From Spirometra erinaceieuropaei (lineage: Eukaryota; Platyhelminthes; Cestoda; Diphyllobothriidea; Diphyllobothriidae): DNA of 64,000 bases. Both the position numbers and the translations under genes were made by a program. This document shows, piece after piece, positions 45,342 through 57,042 of the stretch. The notes beneath the pieces were generated by a model. The model was not told the DNA's origin. It was given only the letters and a program-made list of their open reading frames with translations, and did no database searches. The stretch is taken from positions 299,853 to 363,852 of the forward strand of contig CACRXP010000092.1 of the NCBI GenBank assembly GCA_902702965.1. Reading direction: 5' to 3'. Position 1 is the first letter of the stretch, and every line of letters begins with the position of its first letter.

Positions 45342-46817
45342 GTCGTAGGCACACCTGTATCTCCAACAATGCCTCGAGTATCTCGGTGATGTTACCGTCT
45401 TCGGTAGAACGATCGAACAGCATAATCAAGATCTATATGCAGAGTTAGAGGCATGTCGCGAAGCCGGACTGCGACTGAGCCCACAAAAGTGCCAGGTCCT
45501 CCGCCACCAGGTGTCCTACTTAGGCTACGAAGTCTCCGCATCAGACACACGTGTTGCTCCGGGGAAGATAGACGCTATCCGATCATGGTCCACACCATAG
45601 ACACCAACGGAAGTCCGAGGATTAATCGGCTTGGCTTTCTATTACCGACGCTTCATCGCCAATTTTGTCGGCATAGCAAGACCATTGCCTAGACTGAGGG
45701 TAAAAGTTCGAAAATTTCCTTGGTCAGAAGAATGTCAAACTGCGTTCGGTAACCTTAAAGCTCACCTCACAACAGCCGCGATACTCAAATTTCCTAATGT
45801 CTCCGCTGATGCACCCCCTTTCATCCTGGATAATGACGCTAGCGCGTTCGATATTGGTGTAGTACTATCACAGGCGGATAACAGTGACCAAGAAAAACCG
45901 TTGTGATTTGGGAATAAAACCGTGTCGATATCAAAACGCAATTATTGCACATATCGGCGCGAATAATCAGCCATAATAACTTTCTTTAAACAAGTGTCTC
46001 AAGTGGCAAGATTTAATATTTTTAGAAAATACTGGCGGTCGGCCAAATAAGGTTCAGCCGACTTCAGTTGTGGACACATCACACGTTCGAGTTTTGTCTC
46101 CCAGGTTTTGCCTACTCATACTGTTTTCCTAATCTATGCATGATAAAATCTTCTTTAACTGACTTCTTTAAGCTTCTGGCGCTTTACATGATACGGTTGG
46201 ACTGCGTGTGCGATAATCATCTAGAAATCGGGGCGAAGCCGCTAAAAATGGAATGTTTCGGACGTTTTTACTATCATTCCCGACGTCGGAATTTCTTAGT
46301 GGACTTTTTTCCCCAGAACACATTTTCATCATAAATGTCGCATTTTTGACCAACCTGAAAAATCGCTTACTGGAGTCCTAGGTGCTGGTAAATGTAATTT
46401 AAGTAGAATACCGTTCAGAAATTAATAATACTATCTGTCCAAAAATGATAGAGTTCTGTGAATATTTCTGAACTCCTGTAATTCAAATAATGCCAGTGTA
46501 GAAAGAGAGAACAACGAACACATTTACGAGCTATATGGAGAAATTTCGCATGTGAAAACTCGTTGGGGATTTCGACCAATGGGTTGGCCCAAGTGATGGC
46601 CTGGAGAAGTTCTTAGTTAATTAGTACTTATAATCGATGAAGAGTACATGGGGCGACGCCCTGTTTTTCCGCGTCGAAGGACATAATACTGGAGCTGCAG
46701 TAAGTCAACTAAATGTCTCTTCAAATCCAAAAATAGCTTCCATCAACTTTACTACTTTTTTCCCCCTTAAACTGTGTGTCGCTCATGAGCCTGATTGACA
46801 TAGCGATTGGGAAGTAG
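45342..46817. repeat. Tandem duplication unit 2
   Basis: Diverged copy of 43898-45341, with an extra block of about 30-35 bp near 46435-46475. GTCGT strings sit at the start of unit 1, at the junction and at the end of unit 2. Confidence 0.85.
45350..46005 (+). pseudogene. Gypsy RT/RNase H fragment in duplication unit 2
   Basis: Begins inside the RT at YLGDVTVFGRTIEQ (the YLDD site altered to YLGD) and continues EACREAGLRLSPQKCQVL. It carries the same in-frame stop after WSTP as unit 1, then TPTEVRGLIGLAFYYRRFIA and LKAHLTTAAILKFPN, with ILDNDASAFDIGVVLSQ from RNase H. The shared stop shows the damage preceded the duplication. In unit 1 the corresponding spot after LHRLTEK has an additional stop, so unit 2 preserves RNase H better (PWSEECQTAF). 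Confidence 0.85.
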
Positions 46818-47710
46818 TCGTTAGCTGAGTCAGGCGAAATTTGTCTTATTGGTCCCAGGCAGAGCGTCCGGTTTTGAAGGGCAGCTCTCTTCAAGGCTAC
46901 AAGGTTTTGCAATGAATTCTTATTTATCACGGGGTTTTCGAGTGAAAAAAACGCTTGTAAATTGCTTCAAAATCTATGATGCGATAATATTGCGGTCTTG
47001 AACAAAAACTACGTCCTAACATCAGTTAACGAGTACTACAAAAAACAGTGAAAATGGCAGTGAGTCGATTATATAATAGGAAAAGACCATATTTTGATGT
47101 AAGCGACCTTAAAGGGCTCCGACAAAATTAGGTTCTCAGCAAAACCATGTTTCTGGAGTAATTTCAACCTACCTCTCCTAATGAATAAGACTTTATATCA
47201 GTATTTTGAGGTAGTAAATCGTTGCAAAATCCATTTTTGGTCCGAAAGGTTGCTCACTTTCTGGTAATCACATTCCATTCGTTCAGCTGGGAATTTAGCC
47301 ATTTTGGCATTCATTTTACTAATCTGACTAGTCTGTTCACCGCATATATCTGCATCCACAAGCACATCCAAAGTGTCGGATAGCAGAAAACGTTTGGAAA
47401 GCCGCCACGAAATGATACATAAATTTTGTCTTTTCAAAAAACGGTTACCATCCCTTCCCCACCTTTTCTAGCCCTAGCCACGCCTTACTGTCGCCACTAT
47501 TGGGCGCAACCTCAGTCGGATCTGGGTTTCTTGAAAGAAAAATCATCTTATCTCAAGGATGAGAACAGAGGAAAGGAAACATCCCCTGGCATTTTCTCAC
47601 ACACAAGAAACCAAAAAATGCGTGTGAAATGTACGCCCTGCCTTTTATCGCCGCCCAGAAATGCTTCTGGTAAGTGCAATAGGCGACATAAAACGTAAAC
47701 TTTATGCAAA
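46818..47710. other. Unannotated stretch
   Basis: No gene motif. A splice-donor-like TGGTAAGT near 47667 has no supporting exon. Confidence 0.4.
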
Positions 47711-48290
47711 AGTCACAAGAAAATTTTCCAACGCAAAACCCGCTATCCCTCGATTCCCAAAATGCTTAAATCAGTGACTGTTTCCAAGGGAAAACATAGT
47801 CTAGTTAATGATTTCTTAATTATTAGCATAAAAAACTGTTTCTTTTCAGTGAAGACCCGAAGTTAAGAGAACAGACATACTTAAATACATTCTGTTCAGT
47901 TAAAATGTTGGAGAACATAATGGAGGGAACTGAATCACAAGGGAAGAAAAAAGAAAAGAACAGATATGGTTATGCAGCCCCACCTGTAATTAACAAATTC
48001 CAGCCACCTCTACATCGGTACCGGTGGTAATAGGAGCTTTTACAGGTGGGGCCGGGAAGGCACAGGCGACGAGGTCAAGTAATTGTAGTCAAAAGAAAAG
48101 GTTCACTTTTGATAAATTGTCTGCGGGCCTGTAAATTTATATGGCTAGTGAAATAATAAATTAAAAGATACGGGCTGTTTCGGTAGGGGTGCGGGCTCAC
48201 TTAACTGTCGGTAGACTGTGGATCGTGTCATATGAGGTTTAATCTCGGCGTCCAATTGGAGGCCGTTACAGACACTACACTGTATTGCAG
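47711..48290. repeat. Dispersed repeat X, copy 1 (uninterrupted)
   Basis: Shares ordered blocks with 49705-50127 plus 50913-51054 (CACAAGAAAATT, AGTGACTGTTTCC, GGAGGGAACTGAATCACAAG, TACAGGTGGGGCCGG, GATACGGGCTG, GTAGACTGTGxATCGTGTCAT). Here GAAATAATAAATT (48149-48161) is intact, the site that holds Merlin in copy 2. A 12-bp inverted repeat (47978-47989 and 48040-48051) frames a small hairpin. Confidence 0.75.
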
Positions 48291-48600
48291 AATCACTGGG
48301 CGGTTCCCTCTGTGGCCTTCCAGTCGTGATTGCACTCTCCTAATCCTATTAATCCAACGCATGACTGTGTTGTAGGAGGATGATTACGCGCACCTTTCAA
48401 GCGCCTCCCTGCGTCTGCTTCGAACTCTGCCTGCGCTCTCTTTCCCTCCCTAGTCCAGCGAGTGGCTGGGTTGGGTATGATGACTAATATCGTTTTAGTA
48501 GTTAACCATATGGTATGAATCAAGTGGGGCTACAGAACCAAACCTTGCCCTTCATTATTATGATTAGGTATTTTGCTAATCAGGAATTAGCTCCCAATTA
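48291..48600. repeat. Dispersed repeat Y, copy 1
   Basis: CACTGGGCGGTTCC, GGCCTTCCAGTCGTGATTGC, CCAACGCATGACTGTG, CGCCTCCCTGCG, CTCTCTTTCCCT, TAGTTAACCATATGGTATGA, TTGCCCTTCATTATTATGA. Further copies at 49466-49704, 51088-51363 and 51913-52165. Confidence 0.78.
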
Positions 48601-49465
48601 GATAATATATTTTATTTGAAGATGTATTAGAACATTAAAGTCACTGTGTCGGGTGCGCTGGTGTATACCACATAAAAAATAGGCTTTTCGCAAAAACCTA
48701 CAGGCGGCTTAGTAGTGGAGGAGGAGGACTCTATTTTCGGCGACATTTTGAAAGAAAATGCTCCTTCTTTAAACAATGAAATTTGCCAAAACACCTCTGA
48801 AATAAGATAAGGTGAGGAAACGGATTGAGCACCGAAATCACTTGTTTGTTTTTCTAATCTTCCGAACTCAAGTTCAAGCAACAGGTTTTTAAAACGTATT
48901 GACAGACAATGCGAGTTTAATCATGCACCGTACTTCAAATAACCGTAGTTATTAGAGGATATGCACTACAAATTTATGTAAAGAACAGTTTTTAAAAATT
49001 TTTTTTACTATACTTATGTCGTTTTATGGACACGGTTATTTTCAAAGACAGACTTTATTAACATCTAAGAATTTAGTTTAGTCATTTGATACGAATTTTG
49101 ACGTTTTTGTCGCTTCCACTTGTCTTTAGAAAATCGCTATTTCTAATCAACGAAATATTACTTCAAATGTATCGCTCACTATTAATGTCGTACTAAAGTG
49201 AATGAGCATGAACTGGTTTCGGATTGGGAAATGATTTTTCGTTAATACAGGCGTAAATCATGGGTTGGGTTCGCTCCACCAGGAATCATAACACTTGCTG
49301 TCCAATGCTATAAACTGCCCAGGTTAAATGTCTTTAGTCGCTATGAGATTACAAAGTCTCAGCAAGTTTTCAGAAATATCGGCGTGGCCTTTTCCTTCTA
49401 AACAGACGATTGTTACTGGCCTACTTGTCACAACCCGTTGGATGCAATCGGGATTTGTTACAGGT
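48601..49465. other. Unannotated stretch
   Basis: AT-rich, no gene. The 84-codon minus frame (48627-48881) lacks motifs. Confidence 0.45.
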
Positions 49466-49704
49466 CCCACGCGGTCCCCTCCGTGACTCTCTAGTTGTAA
49501 TTGCACCCTCCTTATCCTACCAATCCAACGCGTGGCTGTGTCTTGACAGGATGTTTATACGTAACCTTCACGCGCTTCCCTGCGCCTGCTTCGAGCTCTG
49601 CCCGCGCCCTCTTTCCCCTCCTAGTCCAGCTCGTATTAGTAGTTAACCATGTGGTATGAATCAAGTGGGGCAGCAGAACCAAATCTTGCCCTTCATTATT
49701 ATGA
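49466..49704. repeat. Dispersed repeat Y, copy 2
   Basis: Contains the CTAGTTGTAATTGCACCCTC to TTGCCCTTCATTATTATGA blocks. It joins directly to repeat X copy 2. Confidence 0.72.
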
Positions 49705-50127
49705 AAATCACAAGAAAATTCTCCAATGCACAACCCGCTAGCCCGCGATTACCAAAATGCTTAAAGCAGTGACTGTTTCCAAAGGAAGACATAGTCTAGT
49801 TAGTTACTTATTTTCAGTAAAGACCCGACGATAAGAGAACAGACAAACTTAAATACATTCTGTTCAACTAAAATGTTAGAGAACATAATGGAGGGAACTG
49901 AATCACAAGGGAAGAAAAAAGAAAAGATCAGATATGGTTATTCAGCCCCACCTGAAGTAAACAAAATCCAGCCACCTGTAATACAGTACCGGTGGTGATA
50001 GGAGTTTTTACAGGTGGGGCCGGGGAACGCACAGGTGACAAGGTCAAGTAATTGTAGGCAATCGGAAAGGTTTGTTTTTGAGAAATTGTCTTCAGGCGTG
50101 TACATTTATATGGCTATTGAAATAATG

Positions 50128-50912
50128 GGTAACAATCGGGAGATGGTACCCAAAAAAATCCGCCTAACCAAAGCAGCCTGTCTTACGGGACAGGTGGTAA
50201 TGTGGGGTTTTATGGGTGGTGGCTGGTCGGGATGTACGACACTAGCCAACGGCAAGCCTTATTTGAACAGGTGAATGATCGAAGTGGGCCTGTTCTCCGT
50301 TCCGCTATTACAAAATGGGTCGCCAAGCAGTATAGTGGTAACGGACGAGTGGAACGCGCATAATCGTCTTCCCTCAGAAGGTTATCTACACTTGTCTATT
50401 AACCACTCAAAGAACTTAAAGGAGCCTAACACCGGACGACACACCAATGCCATTGAGGCATACTGGAGTAGACTGAAAAGGAAACTCCACGAGGGAGGCC
50501 CTGTATGTGGTCGAGCTGTGCGGGCTCACATAGATGAAGCATAGTATCGTCTTTGGTTTGGCTTCAATGTCTTTGACAGATGCCTGGGAACTGTTCCTGT
50601 CCCATGTTGTTCAGACTTATCCCATTTAAATGTGATTGTGCTTTGTAATAAACTGCCATAATGCGAATGTATGCCGTATATTCAGGTGTACGTGTGTAAC
50701 GATGGGGAAGGCTGGGTAACAGCAACCATCGCCCATGTAACCTCCTGCGATGTTCGTTCGGCCAGCCCATGTTAGGCCGTCGCGGAAAATCCAAGTGGTG
50801 CGTGAAAGTAGGCCTGCAACCGCTGATATAGCCTGAAGGCATTTGATTCCACTGTTAATGGTATTATTTCTATGTAACGGATTTTTTTGGGTGCCATCTC
50901 CCGATTGTTGCC
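50128..50912 (+). mobile_element. Merlin DNA transposon, complete ends, internally deleted, copy 2
   Basis: 785 bp with 35-bp terminal inverted repeats differing at two positions (50128-50162 and 50878-50912, outermost GGTAACAATCGGGAGATGG and its reverse). The 8 bp before (AAATAATG) and after (AAATAATA) form a target duplication with one change. The matching site in repeat X copy 1 (48150-48157) is empty with a single AAATAATA. Both target-site length and transposase type agree with Merlin. Confidence 0.93.
50131..50633 (+). pseudogene. Merlin transposase, truncated, copy 2
   Basis: A single frame runs from the left terminal repeat: GFMGGGWSGCTTLANGKPY, a TGA stop at 50272-50274, MIEVGLFSVPLLQNGSPSSI, VVTDEWNAHN (second catalytic aspartate), GYLHLSINHSKNLKEPNTGR, HTNAIEAYWSRLKRKL (catalytic glutamate in IEAYW), a second stop after HIDEA, then YRLWFGF. 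The N-terminal region with the first aspartate is absent. It cannot work as an enzyme but preserves ends that a full-length Merlin enzyme could act on. Confidence 0.85.
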
Positions 50913-51054
50913 AAATAATAAATTAAGAGATACGGGCTGGTGAAGTACGGGTACGGACCCAATTAACTCTTGGTAGACTGTGAATCGTGTCATGTGAGAT
51001 TTTATCTTGGCGTCCACTTGCGTCCACGGCCGTTGCAGACACTATACTGCACTA

Positions 51055-51879
51055 CACAGTGGATTTGAGCGATATTGTTAACTTTACAACCGAATTACTG
51101 GGCGGTTCCTTCCGTGGCCTTCCAGTCGTGATTGCACTCTACTAATCCAACGAATGACTGTGTCGTGGGAGGAGGATTATGTGCACCTTTCACGCGCCTC
51201 CCTGCGCCTGCTTCGAGCTCTTCCTGCGCTCTCTTTCCCTTCCTAGTCCAGCTCGTCTTATTAGTTAACCATATGGTATGAATTAAGTGGGGCTGCAGAA
51301 CCAAATCTTGTCCTTCATTATTATGATTAGGTCTCTTGCCAGTCAGGAATTCGCTCCCAATTACAGTAGATGTGCTAACTCGTGAAATGTCAACTAAAAT
51401 TTTGAAATGCGTTCTCGTTTCGAAAAGATCAATTAAGTGGTGTTGTAAAACCAATCATGCTGCAGCATAAATCCATAATGATCCAGTTACTTCAGAGTGT
51501 CGGCTTTCGAAAGAACTTATTTTCGGCTGCATGCAAGATCTATACTCTGCAAAAAATGACTACTTATGTAGCCTGCAATTTTCTCATTGATTTTCGATGC
51601 CCTTGAAAATTCAATTATATTTCATGGAAAACATGCATGAAAATATCCATTCTTTTACTTATTCGGTAGAAAATCACGTCTTCTTCCAATTTCATACTCA
51701 GAAGAAGAGTATAATTCGGTTTTAAAAAACGTTTCTAATTCCCGAATAATTTTGAACCCAACCTGCTGTTACACTTGCATTCAGGGTTTAAAAACTACAA
51801 GTTGTATATTTTCCGTGTACGGAAAACCATGCATTTCTCTACGATGTTAAGAGGAGACCATATGAGGTTTATAAAAGTA
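51055..51879. repeat. 825-bp tandem duplication unit (F1 fragment + Y + F1 5' part)
   Basis: The chimeric junction GGATTTGAGCGATATTG...TTTACAACCGAATTACTGGG occurs at 51061 and again at 51886, 825 bp apart. A shared artificial junction means duplication rather than two independent insertions. Confidence 0.75.
51088..51363. repeat. Dispersed repeat Y, copy 3
   Basis: TACTGGGCGGTTCC through GAATTCGCTCCCAATTA. An F1 element is inserted at its terminal TA. Confidence 0.75.
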
Positions 51880-51912
51880 AGCAGTGGATTTGAGCGATAT
51901 TGGTAACTTTAC
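51364..51912. mobile_element. Foldback F1 MITE, 3'-truncated
   Basis: Starts CAGTAGATGTGCTAACTCGT after TA (in repeat Y). The left arm and part of the minus-oriented centre are present, then it ends abruptly at ACTTTACAA, joined to repeat Y. The right arm is missing. Confidence 0.8.
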
Positions 51913-52165
51913 AACCGAATTACTGGGCGGTTCCTTCCGTGGCCTTCCAGTCGTGATTGCACTCTACCAATCCAACGCGTGGCTGTGTCTCGAGAGGATG
52001 TTTATACGTAACCTTCACACGCCTCCCTGCGCCTGCTTCGAGCTCTGCCTGCGCTCTCTTTCCCTTCCTAGTCCAGCGAGTGGTCAGGTTAGGTATGCTA
52101 ACTAATATTGTTTTAGTACTTAACAATATGCTATGTATCAATTGGGGCTGCAGAATCAAAACTCA
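51913..52165. repeat. Dispersed repeat Y, copy 4
   Basis: Second half of the local duplication. Ends near CAATTGGGGCTGCAGAATCA. Confidence 0.72.
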
Positions 52166-53412
52166 CTAGTGGTTTATCATGGCATTTTACTGACGAAGAA
52201 CGAATTCTTCCATTATACACAGCAAAAGAAATTGACAAGTTTTCCTTCCGAGTAGCTTTATGGGTCATATAATGGTGCTTTTGGTGTTCTACGAAGAAGA
52301 TCGCCGTCTTGCTTGCTTATGGATCGTATCGGTCCACCTTGCGTTATTTTAGGCATTGTTCTATTATTGATGATTCTCCAGAGAGTGACTTGGCTAATAT
52401 TGAAAATGTTAGCTAAGGACGCGCGTGGCAGAATTTCGGCTGCTAATTATTGCATACGCTCAAAACTTTTCACCAACATGAAGTGTTTTGATATCGTCAG
52501 GACAGGGCGTAAGATAGAAAAGTGACAGCATGTCGCGAGTGCCCACTGTATATTTGTTTATGCCAATTTATTCTCGGTGTGATGTGTCAGACTACTAACA
52601 AACACGCCTATTACTGTATTTTACAATATTAAAAATCGAACATTCGCACGATGGATTTTTAAGGATAAATTCCCTCCTCGTTTTTTAAAAACAGTGCTAT
52701 TTGGAATATTTGGAGCAACCTGATTTTCATGGAGAAAAAATCCATTTGTTGTTGTCGGTAAGGATTTACTAGAAAGTTTCATTGCTTATATTAATGCTCT
52801 TTTATAGCACAATTATCAGAAAGGACTCTGGCGTGTGACATTAAATAACGTGGAAAATCACTTGGATGTCAGAAAATGTTCGATTTCGCCTAATCTTGCC
52901 CTGTATTTCTTCAATAAAACGAGTCCAAAAATTATTTTTTCGTAAAAAACCTTTTAACACGCCAAATGTAAATGCCTGGCTCGACATTTCATGGGTAAGG
53001 CCGTCTACGTAGACAGTCTTTATCGACAACAGGATAGTCGTCTTCATCAAGCAAACACCTGGAGAAAATGTCACCTTGGAAAAAAACAGGAATAGAAACG
53101 CCCATAATACAGGTAGCTCTGAAATAATTTTCAGAAATGGTCTAACTCTAGTCCCCTAGTCCTCTACCAACACAAAGAGTCCCTATTCTGGTGTCCTAGG
53201 CTTACTTTCTCCCAGGACTGTGTTACTCCCTCCCTATATCGTGCCTCGACTTTTACGGGGTCACTCTTTCGCCGATTTTACATGGAGGAGTATCTAAATA
53301 CGTATAGCGCCTCTTTCTGGTTCGCAGATTGCTGCGGAAGATGGGCTCTTCTATTTCTGGTACATGCTTTCTCAGTTTATTAACCCAGTTGGTTTCATAG
53401 ATGAAATATTGG
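52166..53412. other. Unannotated stretch, one diverged F1-like end
   Basis: GACATTTCATGGGTAAGGCC and TCTACGTAGACAG at 52985-53018 resemble a decayed F1 terminus. No gene. Confidence 0.4.
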
Positions 53413-53807
53413 TAGGAGCGCTCACCGATCGTTCCTACGGAACTCACTCGTTCCGTTCTGCCTTATAGGCTCTCTCTCGAGCCTAATCAGCAGCCGCACA
53501 GCGGCGCATGATATAGGCAGAACGGCATTACCGGCAAAGACAAGGGAGACTGGAATGGCCATTTCTGGCTTATTAGCCGTCGTTAGCCAGCCATACCCAA
53601 CCCCGAAGTGTGCAACACCCGACGCTCGATCTCGCGACCTGTTATTTAGAAGTCCACGCCTCTAACCACTGGGCCACGAGCCCGTTACCTTGTCGGTTTT
53701 CGATCGGGAATAAACAATGGTAGGAGCGCTCACCGATCGTTCCTACGGAACTCACTCTTTCCGTTGTGCCTTATAGGCGCATGATATAGGCAGAATGGCA
53801 TTACCGA
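53413..53807 (-). mobile_element. SINE S1 flanked by direct R blocks (R-S1-R)
   Basis: R (53413-53530), S1 body (53520-53610), tRNA-like head on the minus strand (53630-53690; reverse has GGCCCAGTGGTTAGAGGCGT and a B-box-like GTCGCGAG), GATCGGGAATAAACAATGGT, then R again in the same orientation (53719-53807, with an internal deletion). This is a partial tandem dimer. Confidence 0.75.
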
Positions 53808-54927
53808 ATATTGATGTCTACATTCATGTTAAAATAAGGATAATTGTGATGTGCTTTAAACTGCTATGCCAATTACGAAGCCCTTAAGTGATATATGATC
53901 AGTATTTTGGACTCAGTGTACGAAAAGTGTGCTTGTTTTAGTAATTCCGAGAAATCTTATAAATATTTTGGAAAATATAAAGGACTAAGCCTGTATGTGG
54001 AATGTTTGTAAGAATATGCAAGTGTTACAAGGAGCTTAAAATACACGAAAATAACCATAAAACGTGTGGCTCTAATTCGCCGATTTTCAGTGTTCGCCAC
54101 CTTACGTTTAAAAATTAGTTCTCTTTCGTGACTTACCAAATATTACGATGGAGAAAAGTGAAAACTGCTTAACTGTCAATTTTTAATAGGATATCGCGAA
54201 CGCTGGTGACAGGTAGGATGCTGAGCGTACAGCATCACTCTGGCCAGCGGAAAAGCCCATGGGATTATGTGTCCTAATAACCGTTAATGCAGTTTCTCTC
54301 AGGGGTAATCCCTTCTCTTCGTAGGGTCAGTATTTCACTCATCCCACCACCAGCTAAATCCACTCAGTACTTTCACCAGTGCCTCAGGGAAATTTCCAAT
54401 CCCCTACTCGGTGCTCTAAGTAAACTCACGAAACCTGTCAGAACATTGCAGATAGCTGAATGAGCAGACTTTGTACCATCGACTTTGTTTTAAATAAAGT
54501 CTCGTCACTGTGTGGCGAGATTGCCGACCGAGGCTGTGGGTGAGCAGTAAGAGTTTTTAGAAGAATGGGGCGGGAATACGGCCGAAATGCACACCCAAGA
54601 AAAAAACTTCTTGGCCAGTCTACGCCAATAATTTCGTCTGAATTTGTCCCAAAGTCTTCCGTCAGTATACGCCCGGTACTGGTGACGTCAGCATTTATTG
54701 GGATTTTCCTGTGAAAACAGCCCTCGCAAGGACTTATCTTGAGAATCTGCCTCAGTGAGGAAAAAAAGGCAACACTGTTTGGTCAAATAATAACAACTTT
54801 AAGACGCTTTTCAGGCCCAAGACAATGTTCTCCAGTTCCCTCCCCCAGTCGAGTTTTGCATTTTGTCCTTAAAAACAGTAGCAGAGGACTCGATAAATGC
54901 TTTTGTAAGAGTTAGAAGTAAGAGGTG
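53808..54927. other. Unannotated stretch
   Basis: No gene or repeat recognised. Confidence 0.45.
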
Positions 54928-55901
54928 CTGTAAGTGGGCTAACTCATGAAATCTCAATCAAAATTCCGAAATGCATTTTCGTTTCAAAGCGATTAATTAA
55001 GTATGGTTGTGAAACTAGTCAGTCTGCAGCATAATTCTATAATATTTCAGTTAATTCAGGATGTCCGCTTCCGAATGAACTTCTTTCCAGCTTCATGCAA
55101 TAACTACACTCCGTAAAAAATGACTACTTATTCAACATAAAATTTTCTCATTGATTTTCGATGCCCCTAGAAGTCATTTATATTTCATGGAAAACATGCA
55201 TGCAAATATTCATTCTTTTGCTTTTTCGGTAGATACTTACGTCTCCTTCCCGAAGTAGGGACATAGTTTAGTTTTTGAAAAGTCCCTAATTGTTGGACTT
55301 TCAAATACCGTGAAATGGTCGTTCATAAATCCTCATGTCTCTGCATTTACCAATGTGGTTCGTAAAGTTACCAATATGGATCAAATCCATTGTTAAATTT
55401 TATAAACACTATATGGTTCCCCTTTATTACCGTAGAAAAATGTGTGGTTTTCCGTACACGGGAAATATATGGCCTGTAGTTTAGAAAACCCGAATCCAAT
55501 TGTGACGGGTTCAAAATTAGTCGGGCGTTGGACATGTTCTCGAAAACAGAATTATGTCCCTCCTTCGATCATAAAATTAGACGAATACGTAATTATCTAC
55601 CGACAGAGCAAAAGAATGAACATTTTTATGCATATTTTCCATGAAATTTATTTGGAGTATTAGGGGCATTGAAAATCAAGTAGAAAAATTCTTGCTACTT
55701 AAGTAATCATTTTTTACAGAGTGTAGGTTTTCATGCAGCCGCATTGGAGTTCACTCGAATGCCGGCATCTTGAGGTAACTGAAATATTATAGAATAATGT
55801 TGCAGGCTAACTAGTTTTACAACCCCACTTAATTTGTCTTTTCAAAATGAAAACGCATTTCGGAATTTCGGTTGACATTTCATGGGTTAACCCACCTACT
55901 T
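54928..55901. mobile_element. Foldback F1 MITE, full copy
   Basis: Ends CTGTAAGTGGGCTAACTCAT and TAACCCACCTACTT are mutated forms of the F1 termini. About 974 bp, inverted arms, plus-oriented centre. TA flanks eroded. Confidence 0.85.
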
Positions 55902-55984
55902 TAGACAGCGCAGAATTCAAAGAACTTCAACCCACGAGGTGACACAGTGAATCTAGTTTACATATCAACTGCCATTCCTTTTCA

Positions 55985-57042
55985 GGGTATTCTTTGCGGC
56001 CGAATGCACAAACTGCGCTTTTTAACAAAGAATTTGTGGAGTAGTATGAGTTTTGCCAGTTTTTTATGACCTTGTATATTCAAATATGTTACATAGTCGG
56101 TGTGCAAAATTATCCTTTCGTACACTCATTTGGTGGTGAATTTAGTCTTCTTTAACTGTTTTGCTTTAGGAGAGCTAATCCTTCGGTTTTTATAAACACC
56201 TTTAAGTCCCGAACACTTTTTGTTTCACCTGCAATTGCATCTATTGCTTCTAAGCAAAATGCTTCCCAGTCGCCCGCAAAACTAACCTCCATAAAAACGA
56301 CTACTTAATTGGTATCAATTCAAATATATTTCATAGAAAACATGCACAGATATGTTCATTATTTTACACATTTAGTAGAAAATTATATCTTTTTCCAATT
56401 TCATTCCTAAAGAGACGGCATAGTTCGGCTTTCAAAAGGCTTATAATTATGGAGTTTTTAAGACCGCGAAATAGCCGTTCATAAAATATCGTGTTTCTAC
56501 GCTTATAAGTGTTGCCCGAGGAGCTTGATATATGACTGAAATCCTCTGCTAAATATTATAAACCCCAAATGGTTTTCTTTTAATAGTATATAGAAACCCG
56601 TGAGCTTGTAGTTTGGAAACCCTGAATGCGAGTGCCAATTCAATTTGGGTTCCGAATTATTCGGAAATCGCAAAAGTGTTCTAAAATCCAATTATATGCA
56701 TTCCCTAATTATAAAATTTGAAGAACGCCTAATTTTCTACCCGATAACTAAAGGAAGGAATATTTTGTGCATATTTGCTATAAAATATATTTCAATTTAA
56801 AAGGGCATCGAAGGCCGATAAGAAACAATCTTATTATTTCGGTAGTCGTGTTTGCATTGTATTTTTTGCAGGCGGCCGGAAAGAAGTTCATTCAACAGCC
56901 GGAATCCTGTAGTAACTAAACATTTTGGGGCTACGCTGCACATTGATTAATATAAAAACCCTACATATGCCAGTAATCTCTTGTGAATCGACAACGCGTT
57001 TCAGAATTTCGATTAACATGCCATGCGATGGCACATCTGCTG
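55985..57042. mobile_element. Foldback F1-related element, strongly diverged
   Basis: The right end TTAACATGCCATGCGATGGC, ACATCTGCTG plus TA matches the AGATGTGC subfamily seen at 31318 and 51364. The centre (CGAAATAGCCGTTCATAAAA at 56466-56485, AGTTTGGAAACCCTGAATGC at 56612-56631) is recognisably F1 in plus orientation. The left end cannot be placed exactly. Confidence 0.65.

Larger units (their letters stand above)
49705..51054. repeat. Dispersed repeat X, copy 2, interrupted by Merlin
   Basis: X sequence at 49705-50127 resumes at 50913 (AAATAATAAATTAAGAGATA) on the far side of the transposon. Confidence 0.8.
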
